Positions 10,807-20,828 of a DNA stretch of 42,713 bases are shown here, piece by piece. Source of the stretch: Parachlorella kessleri (Eukaryota; Chlorophyta; Trebouxiophyceae; Chlorellales; Chlorellaceae); contig BBXU01000087.1 in assembly GCA_001598975.1 (NCBI GenBank), positions 1 to 42,713 on the forward strand, read 5' to 3'. How positions within the stretch are numbered: the first letter of the stretch is position 1; the number at the start of each line of letters is the position of its first letter. Below the pieces are notes generated by a model. That model saw nothing but the letters and a program-made list of their open reading frames with translations, was not told the DNA's origin and made no database searches. The position numbers and the translations under genes are program-made.

Positions 10807-13800
10807 ATGCTCTACTTGCAGGAGCCCCGCCAGCTCGGAAGTCCCAGTCCAACAGAAGTTGCACAAGCGCAGTCTTTACTTTCCAAGCTTTATGAGTCCA
10901 TAACAAGTGTACTGATCGTAAGTGTTGCAGCGGGTTCTATTCATCCGTCTGCAGCAACGCCATGTCACATCTCGACGCATCACCTATGTCCGTGCAGGCT
11001 GGCCGCAGTAACCAGAAGGAGGCCAAGGCATGGCTTTTAAACGCCATCTCTGGCCTAGACCTGAGGGATGCCGGGTTAAGGCGCCGCAAATATGGTCAGT
11101 TCTTGCCTGGGGGTTCAGCTTACGACCGCACTCTGGATGACTTTGGCAAGCAGCTGCTTCAGGAGCTGTTCACGGATGAGTCCCGAAAGGTGAAGCCAAG
11201 TTTAGTATCTGTGACTGACGGCGCCGCAGCGTTACAAAGCTGAGGTGTATTACGTTCGCCTGCCAGGCGCTTGCCGCTTGACTGCAGTGAGAACCACTGC
11301 CGTTGCCCAGGTGCTAGTATGCCTTTTCCACAGGGCTACCGCACTGCCACAGGTAGCAAGGCTGATATCAGAGGAGCCCTCTGTGCTCAAGCACTTCTTC
11401 CGCCAGGACCCTGGCCATGTGCGGCTGTGGTTTGGGCACTTCAGCATGAACGGCATGGCGGACTTCAGACACGGGGCCCACGCTTTGGCACGCTATGCGC
11501 TCCTCAACCGGGATGAGGTATGGTTGTTGTCCTGAAATCGTCTAAAGCTCAGGGTAGATCATTGTACGTTACATTTATGGCCCTCATTCATCAAAGAGCA
11601 AACGTCACTGGTCGAGGCACGATTTGCTCTCGCTCTGTCCTGTGTACAGGTGTGGCGGCTGCTGGTTTGGGCTGGCAAGCACCCCCAAGCCCCAGTGGCT
11701 GTGGCCCAGAAGACCCGTAAGTGGTACCCTGAGGCTAGCAGCCTCAAGGCCTTGCGCACTGCATGCCTGTGAGGATACCTATGAAGGTGGACCGCTGTCT
11801 GACGAGCTTATCTCTGGATGGTGTCTCCGAACCCCGCCGCTTTTGGGATCGTATGGCGGACGAGCCCAAGCCTTGTGGCAGCACAGTCTTTCAAAGTTGA
11901 GCCATGGTTTCAGCCTGCTTCCTGCAGACTATTTTTGTGAGCTGGATGTTGCTGCCACCGTGGCCAACTTGCTTGATGAGTGCCCCGGCTTTTGGGAGTC
12001 CCAGGAGCTGAGGGACAGCATGAGCTCGGGACAGCTGCTGGCACTTGCACCCACGTTCTGGGCAGAGGTATGTGACAGGGTAAGGGGCATATACCCCGTA
12101 CCAGGGATGTGCCAGGGGCATGAAGACTTGAGATGCCGGTGGGCGCCACTGCTTGTATGTTAGTGTAGGTGTGGGCACCTTATAGATTTCATGCCACCAT
12201 TCCTTCCAGGCCGTCGTGCCTGGCTGCGCCCCTGCTTAACGTCTCTCAATGCCAAACCTCCAGGGAATCCACAATATCCTGAACGGAGCCCTTGTCCAGC
12301 TTTCAGACATCAGCTGAGTTGTACCGGTCTCATTAGATAAGTAAGTCCTTCAACGAGGGTCTCAATTTGCCTGGGGGCTTGCAGGAGCTGTATGGGTGGC
12401 TCAAGGAGTTCTCACGCCGCAGTGACCGCCTGTTTGGCCTGGTCTGTGACTACCTGGAGTCTGGCGCGGACTGGCGGCGGCTCTGCGGTCGCCTGCTGCC
12501 CCTGCTGCCGCCCGCTGACCTGCTGGCCTTTGCCTCAGGTAAGAGGCGAGCGAGGGCAGGGCGCATGTACCGAAGCTGCTGGGGTCCAGGCATGGCTTGT
12601 AGACTGCTGGATACCTCTGTGCCGCCGGCAGCAGTCAGGGAAGTGCCTGGCTCTTGGGAAGCTCCGTAGGGCAGGGGGCCTGTCTACCTAGGTGGTGAAA
12701 CTCATGCTTTGGCCGTGGCACGCCCCAAAGCCCCATCTGAGCGGAAGTGTTGGTACCTGACCATGGCTAATGCTTGCGACAAACCACTTAGGCCGACATG
12801 CGATAGCATGTTGTCGTGCAGGTTTGTTGACCGATGTGTCACTGCCAGCCGCTCCGGCATGCTCCTTGTCAGGGACAGCCGCGTTGACCAGCCAAAACTC
12901 CGCGGGCGCCTGGCTGGTGTTCCGTGGCAGCGCCCAGTGGGGCAGCCTGGAGGAGCTGGTATTGGCAGCGGCACTTGGGTGCAACCTGCGGCAGCTGGGC
13001 AGGCTCGTTAGAGAGGAGGAGAACGCGGAGGAGCTACAGGTGCGCTGGCTCCCCTGGGCTGTAGCGTCCTCCCAGTCACACACTGCCTGTGTGCTGTGTG
13101 TTCATGCATGTATGTCAGCCGGAGAGTGGTGGCACTAACGAGATGGTGCACGCGAGGATTGGGAGCAGCGCACAATGGCGGTTACATGCTGTGTGCATGC
13201 CACATGTACCTAATGTTCGGGTGCATGCAGGCTATATCCCCTCCACAGAATGCTTTTTGGACTGTTGTGGGCAATGGGGGGAGGTGCTCCTTTGTTTGTA
13301 GGAGATGCTTGGGCTGGCGGAGACGCTAAACAGTTCTGAGACATCAGCAGCTCACTGGCTCTTGCGTGGCCAGCTGGCACGTCGTGCAAAGCAGCCACAG
13401 CAGGCACAGGCATCTCAGCCTGATGCGGCGGAAGGAAGCGCACAAGAGCCAGGGGCAGGCACAGGGGGCTCGACTGTGGCTGCAAACACAGCGGCAGCAG
13501 GTGCGGGCTTGGGAGCCGCTGGAGCTTGCTGGGAGGGCATACACGGCTTCTTGTTGCTGCACCTATGGGCGGCCTACCTTCACCTCTCCAGCCTGGCCCT
13601 CTCAGTTAGCAGCAGCAGCGGCAGCAGCGGCAGCTTAAAGCAACTGCAGCAGCTGGTGGCTGAGTTGGATATTAGCTGTGAGCCAGCTGAGGCTCAGCAG
13701 CAAGAGAGTGCCCCAGGAAGAGGGGCGTGGGTTGGTGTTGATGAGGACCCACTGCTCGCACAGTTCGAGGGGGCCAGGAAGTCCAAGAGGCGACGGCGAG

Positions 13801-14258
13801 AGAAGCGGCTTGGCAAAGACAAGGAGGGCAGCGGTAGGCAGGAAGGGAAGAAGAAGGGGCGGGCAGCTAAGGGCAGCCACAAGCACCGCCGGCGGAAGCG
13901 ACGCCACAGAAGTAGCGATAGCAGCAGTCCAAGTGATGGTAGCAGCCCTAGGGCTGGTGATGCTAGTGAGAGCGGCGGTGGGGGGGAGTTGTCCACTGGC
14001 GTCGGCGGGAGCGGCAAGGATGGGCACCAACACGGCCGCAGCCGGCACTTCCGAGGCTTGAGTGGTGCTGAAGAAGAGGAGGGCTTGGGGCATGCCTTGA
14101 GGTCGGGTGGCCAAGGCAGCTGGGGAGGCAAGAGCCTGTGGACTGTCCACACTCCTGGCGGGGCAGTGACCACCATGGCTGCAGCAGAGCTTGTTGAGTA
14201 TGCCATGGAGCAGCTGGCCCGAGCCTACATTGGATGGCTTGTGAGCCAGGGTTTGTGA
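10807..14258 (+). CDS. Unrecognised helical protein with basic Ser/Arg/Lys-rich C-terminal region
   Basis: Exons read as 10807-10917, 10998-11189, 11230-11244 (15 nt), 11353-11517, 11650-11768, 11914-12067, 12385-12538, 12822-13039 and 13302-14258; all phases agree and give 694 residues. I do not recognise the family. The first 450 residues look folded and alpha-helical, with motifs such as LRLWFGHF-like VRLWFGHFSMNGMADF, RLLVWAGKHP and GAWLVFRGSAQWGSLEEL, so this is a real conserved-type protein rather than low-complexity filler. After about residue 560 comes a very basic, Ser-rich stretch (KSKRRRREKR, then HRRRKRRHRSSD) resembling nuclear-localisation or RNA-processing tails, followed by a short ordered end (AAELVEYAMEQLARAYIGWL). 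Nuclear location is an inference. A small exon near 12265-12310 (GIHNILNGAL) may be missing. The ATG at 10807 is the first in frame, but an upstream exon cannot be excluded because TTGCAG follows it closely. Confidence 0.7.
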
Positions 14259-14766
14259 GCAGCGTGATGCTGCCGTGTGAGGCTTGCTGAGTGCTTCTCC
14301 AGGGGCTTCATATGCTGACCTGTGGTTGGCTTGGCCTTCCTGCAGCTGCTGTGTCGCCCTTTACACCCCTGCACAGCCTAGCTCTTTGCCCAGGCGCTGA
14401 CCAGAACAAGGCCACTGTACCATATTGTAACCTGGTCTTTGGATCACTCTGAGTTCCAGGCACCCCAGCATGCTGGCAGCGTGAAAGGGTGCCAGTGCTC
14501 TGTGTTTCATGCATCCTTCCTGGCGCGACTTGCTTGGTGGACAGAGTAATCTGTTGGCTTTTCCTGCACAATTGAATGCAGAACGATATTCGAACCACGA
14601 GGAAACAGCTTGCCTACACAAACCAAACCGGGCAGACGTCTTGTGAGGTGTTCGTCACCCTTGCCTCATTCTAGCGCCCAATCTGAGAAGATGAAGAACC
14701 AAGCTGCGAAAGGAGCATGTTGTTGCGTTAATAGCTTCTCTGTTATCTGACTCGAGGACTGTCGGG
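14259..14766. other. Intergenic region
   Basis: This 508-bp gap between two genes on the same strand contains a TGTAA motif at 14426-14430. It presumably also holds the promoter of the thioesterase gene. No TATA-like element, RNA gene or further reading frame is evident. Confidence 0.6.
14426..14430 (+). terminator. TGTAA polyadenylation motif
   Basis: The motif lies 168 bp past the TGA at 14256-14258. It supports placing the 3' end of the upstream gene here and the start of a separate transcription unit after it. Confidence 0.6.
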
Positions 14767-15742
14767 ATGAGCCCAAGCCTGCATGTTGGTCATGTCAAAC
14801 ACCTGTCAGCCTTGAGGAATGCGAATTTGCCATGTCCGCCCAGAACAGAACCCCTGCGGTGCAGTAGAGCTCCAAGGGGTCGCGCATCATCTGCCAGCAC
14901 AGGGGTAGAGGCGGCGCCCACCAGTGGGGCCTCCCAACAGCCTGCTTTGGCGGCGTACGTGTATTCCACCCCGGCTATAAAAGTTAGGGACTACGAGCTG
15001 GACCAGTACTCAGTAGTTAATAACAGCGGTGAGGGAGCCTGCTTGCTAGCTCTGCCTGTCTTTGTTGTTCAACAAAGGCTGCACGAGAGGTGCCGCTCTC
15101 CTGCCTGCAGTATTCGCCAACTACCTTCAGCACGCTCGGCATGAGTTCCTTAGTTACGTTGGCGTTTCCGCCGACGCCATTGCTCAGCAGGGCGACGCTT
15201 TGGCCCTCTCCGAGCTGAACCTGAAATACGTTCGGCCGCTGCGGTCAGGGGACTCCTTTCGAGTGACGTGCCATGTGGCTAGGGCCACTGGGGCCCGGCT
15301 GGTTTTGCAGCAGGAGGTGTACAGATTGCTGGCAGAGGATGAACAGGCGGAGGAGGTAAGCTGGTATGGATGTTTGAGAGGCAGTTATTGAGGCGGCCGT
15401 GCACATGCGCATGCCAGCCGGTGGCTTCATGGGCAGGCCCTTCTGATGTCATATATAAACACCCAATGATGATACGAGAATGGCGGGAGCCTGTTTCTGG
15501 GTGGGTGGGTGGGTGGTGGTGGTGGTGTGTGTGGGGGGCGGGGGGGGTGGGGGGGGGCACTCGTGGCAACACGTTACTCAGCCTTCTGCTTTGTGCAGCT
15601 GGCTCTCTCTGCCACAGCGGTGGTGGTTTCTCTGGATAAGCAGTACCGACCCAAGCGGCTGTCGGTCGCCTTGAGGAATGCCATGGTATCTGGGCAAGCC
15701 TTGAGTGAAGACGACAGACAGCGAGTGCAGGAACTTCTTTGA
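14767..15742 (+). CDS. Plastid hotdog-fold acyl-ACP/acyl-CoA thioesterase (ALT / 4HBT family)
   Basis: Three exons, 14767-15028, 15111-15355 and 15599-15742, join in phase to give 216 residues. The first 55-60 residues are rich in Ser, Arg and Ala with few acids, as in a chloroplast transit peptide. The hotdog domain follows. RDYELDQYSVVNNS runs across the first splice into VFANYLQHARHEFL, matching the plant acyl-lipid thioesterase signature in which the Asp of the ELDQ segment is the catalytic acid. GDALALSELNLKYVRPLRSG is the next conserved strand block. The family hydrolyses fatty acyl or beta-ketoacyl thioesters in plastids and releases free fatty acids or methyl-ketone precursors; chain preference cannot be read from sequence. 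Length matches the family. The ATG at 14767 was chosen because it starts the transit peptide. The last exon ends in RQRVQELL and TGA. Confidence 0.9.
15497..15561 (+). repeat. G-rich (GGGT/GGT)n tract inside thioesterase intron 2
   Basis: Repeats of GGGT and GGT run into long G homopolymers just upstream of the 3' splice site at 15598. Several G-runs of three or more lie close together on the coding strand, so the unspliced RNA could form a G-quadruplex. Confidence 0.7.
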
Positions 15743-16043
15743 CAGCAGGCCATGGCAGGGAAGTGGTGTAGGCTAGCGAGCTGTGTGCGCATCAGGGCAG
15801 ACACTGCACCGAGAGACAATATCAGGGAGTATATTAGCATGGGTGGCAGGTAGTGCAAACAGGGAGCTGGGCTGGACTGGACTGAGTATATTGGTTGCTG
15901 TGACCAGTCGTGTTGAAATAGTTCATACGGCTGTCAGTGGTCGCGCTTACTTGCCAGTGCCATGATTGCAAGCAATTCTATCCTCCTTGGAAATAGACAT
16001 GGTACATCCTACACCACATACTAGTGTTTAAGAAAGGTAGCCA

Positions 16044-16085
16044 GGCAGCAGCAGCAGCAGCAGCAGCAGCAGCGGCAGCGGCAGC
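16044..16085. repeat. (GCA)n microsatellite
   Basis: About nine uninterrupted GCA triplets are followed by GCG/GCA variants. The tract lies outside any gene model. The same triplet is abundant in coding regions of this window as polyGln and polyAla tracts. Confidence 0.85.
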
Positions 16086-16268
16086 AAGAAGGGCAGCCAC
16101 ATGCATCCAGGGAGGCAGCAAGATAGCAGAGTAGCAGCTGAGGCAATGCCCTGCTGTGCTGGCACCATCCCTTTTGTCCCCAGAGGAGCAACCTACAGGT
16201 TCACATGTGTCTCTTGGTGGAAGAAGATTCCAGGTTTCAAGGCAGGCTGACGACACTGCTTTTCTCAT

Positions 16269-16371
16269 GAAGTTCTCCCCTTTTCATTGATGAGTTCCTT
16301 GTATCCTGGATTTGGCCCTAGGAAGTTCTCCTATTTTCAATGTTGAGTTCCTCATATCCTGGATTTGGCCA
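16269..16371. repeat. Two-copy 53-bp tandem direct repeat
   Basis: GAAGTTCTCC at 16269 and at 16322 begin two similar units that share GAGTTCCT and TATCCTGGATTTGGCC. The units differ at a handful of positions. The repeat lies in AT-richer intergenic DNA beside the inverted repeat at 16382. Confidence 0.8.
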
Positions 16372-16381
16372 ACTCCTTTCT

Positions 16382-16427
16382 GCTTCTGAGGCGCAGTATT
16401 CATGCATGAGTACTGTGCCTCAGAAGC
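16382..16427. repeat. Inverted repeat: 17-bp stem, 12-nt loop
   Basis: GCTTCTGAGGCGCAGTA pairs with TACTGTGCCTCAGAAGC with one mismatch, around a loop that is itself near-palindromic (TTCATGCATGAG). It could fold as a hairpin or cruciform. It lies between two convergent genes, so it may be an element remnant or a transcript-end structure. Confidence 0.75.
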
Positions 16428-17055
16428 ATTGCCCTGTGGGCCCACCATTCCCCAGCTTAGGGACCCAGCTGTGTAGCAGTGCTCTGTAACTGGCACCTGT
16501 TAAATGACAGTCCACACGCGTCAGTGACAGGCCTGGCAGCTCTTCTCCAACCTCACAAAATCCAGGAGCAATGCATGAGATACAAAATTCTGAATAGTAA
16601 GAGGAACAGGTTTGAAAAGGCCAAAACTGGAAGACTGGGTCAATTGAGAAATTGGCAGAGGCAGATTGAAACACAAGACCATGGGATACTCGAAGCAGAG
16701 CATTCCCAGTAGAAGTCTCCAACAGTTTGGATTTGAGACAGTGCATATGCAAACCAAGCTTGGCTCAGTGCTGAAAGAGCGCAAGTGCAGTCAGACTTGA
16801 AGAGGCAGCTGCAGTGCTGAACAGAAGACAAAGACGGTCGCTTAGGGAGACCTGGCTCCTGGCTAACTCTGGCCTTGTCCGACGTTTCAGGCAGAGAGCA
16901 AGTCTGACAGGATACCTTAGTGCCCTACTTGTATTGGATTACTGGCAGGTACCATACGCGAGGTGGTACTGCCATCTACATAGATCCGGCGGCAGGAGTG
17001 CCACCAGGCTCAGAGCAGGCAGGGCTGGAGGGTTGCACAGCTGGGCGCCAGCGCC

Positions 17056-20000
17056 CTACTTGCACACGGGGGGGTAGGGCACATTGGAGCTCATGGCGTT
17101 CTGGTTATTGCCCCGGTCGTAAAAGCAGATGGCGAAGCCATAAGAAGGCAACTGCACCAGACACCTGTTGTACCCGCAACCTATGCGCTGAGCCGACCGC
17201 CACACTACCTGGCTGAAGTGCCCAGTTGCCTGCAGGCAGCCAACAGACTGTGTCACGAGAAGAAGGTCAGTGAGGCACAGCAGGGCAAGGGGGGCAGCAT
17301 GACCCAGTGTGCAAGGCAACTCAAAGGGGCAAGGGCTTGCCTGCTGTACTGCCTGCATGCCCGCGTTACCACAACTCAGTGATGGGAGCCTGTCACGCCC
17401 AACGGAGAGAAGCTGCATCAGTGCTGAGCAGGAACAGTGATACAGCCAGCAGTGGGGCACAGGAGCGAGAGTAAACTAGTATAGCATGCACTATGGGGCA
17501 TAAGGGAATGGCTTGCGCACATCCTTGTAAGTGCCAGTGTAGTAGGGACACTCGTTGAACCATTTGTCAGTTATACCATCGCAGCTGAAAGCGCCGGCAT
17601 AGTTCTGCAGGCAACAGGGGCAGCATCTACACGCTCTCTTAATGCCTGTCACTGGGACTAAACTCATTGCATACGACTGTACAAGGCAAGACCACTACCA
17701 ACAGGAATGTCCCGCAATGCAACATGTGGCCAGGCGCTCTATACTTCACCTGACTATGGCGGGAACTGTCGTGTCCAAACACGCACTTGTCCACGAATGC
17801 CTGGGCCTGGTTGGCAAGATTGGCATCCCACTGCAAGGGAGGCACCCTGCACGCACCTAGCAACCGTGTGTGAGACCAAAGGGAAGGGCGAGCGCCAACT
17901 TGCCTGGACAGGTGCAGCAGCAGCAGCGGCCGCCCCAATGATTGATTCAACCGGCTGCCCACACTACTCCTCTCTCTTGCCCTCTGCGGGACGGGGACAT
18001 CATGCGAGCTGTGCTGCCTGTCCTCAATGACACCACAGCCAGCCACCTGGACTGGGTGGCAGCAGGAGGGCACCACCCATGGGGACTACAAGCTCACCCA
18101 TTCTTCTGCCTGAAGTAGTTGTGCCTGTCAATGACGACCTGCCTGCCATTGCCGGGGCAGTTGCCGCCTGCACCAAAGGGTACCAGCCACCGTCGGAGCC
18201 ACACCCATGCCCGGTCTTGGAAACTGACAGCCTCAAAGAACTGCGACCAACCCTGTGGCCATGGCTCCCTGCATGCCAAGCCGGTCTCAGGAAAGGCATC
18301 CGTTGCATGTGAAAAGGTCCCGCATTGGAACCAGCTGGTCTGGTAGCATGAGACAGTGGGTGCAATCCCAAATGGCATCGCAGCTGGTTTGCAGCTTGTC
18401 TCCCCTCCCTAATTCTGCCTGCTTTTTGATGCAGCTGGCACCCGCCACACTGCTGTCTGACCCCTTCCTGTCACATGCATTTCCATCTTAAATGGCATCG
18501 CTGGATCCAGCTCCTCTTACCCTCCAGCGGCGGCGGTGATGGGCTGGGGCTGGGGCTGGGCGACGGGCTGGGACTGGGCTTGGGCGAAGGGCTGGGGCTG
18601 GGACTGGGTGACGGGCTTGGACTGGGCGAGGGGCTGGGGCTGGGGCTGGGCTTGGGCGAAGGGCTGGGGCTGGGCGACGGGCTGGGGCTGGGCTTGGGCG
18701 AAGGGCTGGGCGAAGGGCTGGGGCTGGGACTGGGTGATGGGCTGGGGCTGGGCTTGGGCGACGGGCTGGGAGTGCCGGATGGCCCAGTGCCCGGCGTGGT
18801 ACATGGGACTTTCAGCACCTACGTCCAAAGGAGGGCATGAGCTGTGCATTGGTGGACCCTGACTTGCTGCCATAGTTGCTGGCTCTCTGCCCCTGGGCAA
18901 GGTACAAAGCAGCCCACGCCCCACACGCGCCCACGCGAACACAAACGTCGGCTGCGAGCTCAGGCTAGCTCAGTCCATAGGGTAAGGTAAGGTAGCACTA
19001 GGCTGCACCCCTCACAGGAAACTCCAGACAAAGCAGCAAGCCTGGTACAGTGCAGCTGTGCAGCTACGAAAGTCTAGGCTGGAAGCAAGGCACGCTGCAG
19101 CGACGTGATCATGATTGCTCCCCTGCAGATTGCCTCCCCCTTCCGTTATGTTGTCAAGCCCTAGCCACTCTGCTGTTACTTTGTATCCCCCTTTGACATT
19201 GCCTACCTGTAAACTTTGTGGGGTCTTGTTCGCCAGGGCAGCATTCAGGATTTTAAGCTGTGCAGTCGTTGTCTGGAAGCGGCTGGCTATCGAGGCGAGT
19301 GAGTCTGTAGCTTGGACAGTGTACATGAGCCATGGGAGGATGATTATCTGCATGACAGACAAGAAAGTATGAGACATCACCTGAGCATAGAGGCACTGAC
19401 CAGGTCGCTCCATCCTCACATCTGGGACTGCCAACAACACTCGCCCCCCTTCGCAAAGCCTGGCCAATGCAGCCTGTGCAATGCTCATTGCAGCAATACA
19501 TGCATTGTTGTAGAGGCAGGCGACACACTCCTTTAGCACCATGCCTGTCCGCCAGGTGCTGTCACTTATGTACATGGCTGTTAAGGTGCGAGGGGCAACG
19601 CAGGCACAGTTACACCGCGGCCAGTTGGCAATCTCACCTGGCCAACTTTGGGGCTGTCCGGCACCCCAGGGTTGAGCTTCTGCATCGCCACCAGTGTTGT
19701 CTTGTACCTGGTGGCCAGTACCCGTAAGGTCTCCCCCTTCTTAACTGAGTAAAGACAGCCTGCAGCCAGACAGCTACTTCAGTGGCAGGAGGGTTGTGGT
19801 TGCTTGCTGCCGCCGTCACACACGGCCACCTTGCAGACGGCGGCGTTGCCAGGGGAGGGCACCGGCAGCGGCTGAGGGACTTTCACAGCCTGCAGGGCTG
19901 CCAGCCTCCCCCTACATAGGTTTTGATCGAAGAGTGCAACCCTTGCTAGAGCACTGGTCTAAAATGAGCAAAGTTGCTTTCACAGACAGCACTGGTGGTC

Positions 20001-20101
20001 TGCCTGGTCAGGACAAACTTACTGTCTGCCTGGGTATGGACAGTCAGGCTGGCCAGAAGCACAGAATATAGAAGTAGGTGGGCTTTTGATAAACGAGGCA
20101 T
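17056..20101 (-). CDS. Secreted two-LysM, Ser-Pro-linker, CAP/SCP (PR-1-like) protein
   Basis: Nine exons in minus-strand order, 20023-20101, 19820-19897, 19638-19759, 19207-19347, 18521-18818, 18098-18167, 17750-17846, 17521-17604 and 17056-17229, join in phase to give 380 residues. Residues 1-25 form a signal peptide ([19 protein letters not shown], then VHTQA). LysM 1 ([20 protein letters not shown] onward) and LysM 2 ([20 protein letters not shown] onward) should bind chitin- or peptidoglycan-type glycans. A (Ser-Pro)n linker of about 80 residues resembles volvocine extracellular-matrix proteins. The CAP domain contains [44 protein letters not shown] and ICFYDRGNN. Of the usual His/Glu/Glu/His set, both His and the second Glu are visible, but the GEN-type Glu is not; the matching place reads SQNYAG. 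Likely secreted to the wall or matrix. The exon-2 donor is the weakest boundary. Confidence 0.88.
18539..18772 (-). repeat. Minisatellite encoding the Ser-Pro linker
   Basis: Tandem GGGCTGGG/GGCGA hexamer-like units on the plus strand read as alternating SPSPSPKP on the minus strand. The tract stays in frame and forms the linker between LysM 2 and the CAP domain. Length variation between strains is likely. Confidence 0.85.
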
Positions 20102-20828
20102 GTTCCCTACTTCCTGCAGGTCAGATGAAACTGATGGTACAAAGCCCAGCTGAAGTTGGTTGATCTGACAACGCAGCGCTGGGACGCAGCAGTTATTACT
20201 CCCACAAGATAATGCGCCGAGCAAAGCTACGTGAAGTAGCTCGAGCTGCAGGGCTGAGTGCCGACCATGCTAGGTGCGAGAACCTGTTGCGCTGACCCAC
20301 CTGTTCGATCCACTGACAACATGAACTATCTATCAAAGGTCCAGTAGCTGCTCGCCTCGATGCGCGCAAGCGTAGTGTGAGGCCTAGCCGCCGCGGCGTG
20401 GTGTTACCCAATTGCGGGCGTCCTGACCGGACGCCAACTAGTACTAGGTGATGACAGGGTGGTCGTGACCGGTCGCAAGCGCAACTGAACAGAAGTTCAG
20501 CACAGGAAGCACAGTTGCAATGTTTTAAGATCAGGTATTGCCATAATATGCTGTCACGGTCGCACGAAGGGCTTATTAGAAGTGACCCTCGACCAAGGCT
20601 TAGGCATGATGGCCATCCGGTTGTGGTGCTTGGGTTGCTGTTGAAAGCAGATAGAAGCCATTATGAGTGAATGGCACCAACGGCTTCGCTGCTGTACGAG
20701 CAGCCCTTCCAAGGCACCAAAGTATCGAACCCAGAAAATCCCGTCGTCAGAAGGTTGTCACCGAGGCAATAGACAGCCCAAACCATAAATGAACAAAGAC
20801 TTTTGTACTTGGGGGGTGCTCCCACAGG
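20102..20828. other. Divergent intergenic region (shared promoter space)
   Basis: The CAP gene (minus) and the TFIIB-like gene (plus) start at opposite ends of this 727-bp gap, so both promoters should lie here. A short palindrome (GGCGTCC, 5-nt loop, GGACGCC) sits at 20417-20435. No clear TATA box was found. CACAG directly precedes the plus-strand ATG, so a 5'-UTR intron may end there. Confidence 0.5.

Larger units (their letters stand above)
15743..17055. other. Intergenic region between convergent genes, with several repeats
   Basis: This 1.3-kb gap between the 3' ends of the thioesterase and the CAP gene contains a GCA tract, a 53-bp tandem duplication and a 17-bp-stem inverted repeat, listed separately. 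From about 16260 to 16800 the sequence is less GC-rich than the flanking genes, which may indicate an old insertion. One TGTAA on the plus strand at 16485-16489 could serve the thioesterase. Short reading frames here have no recognisable product. Confidence 0.55.

Noticed and set aside
12265..12315. Possible exon GIHNILNGALVQLSDIS in the second gene
   Set aside because: It runs into a stop without a good in-phase donor; the flanking exons join in phase without it. Left as uncertain rather than included.
18475..18840. Plus-strand Gly-Leu repeat frame
   Set aside because: It is the antisense of the Ser-Pro linker minisatellite, whose minus-strand exon joins in phase with LysM and CAP exons.
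20700..20745. GGGTTCGATAC on the minus strand, tRNA T-loop-like
   Set aside because: No pairing T-stem or other cloverleaf arms were found around it.
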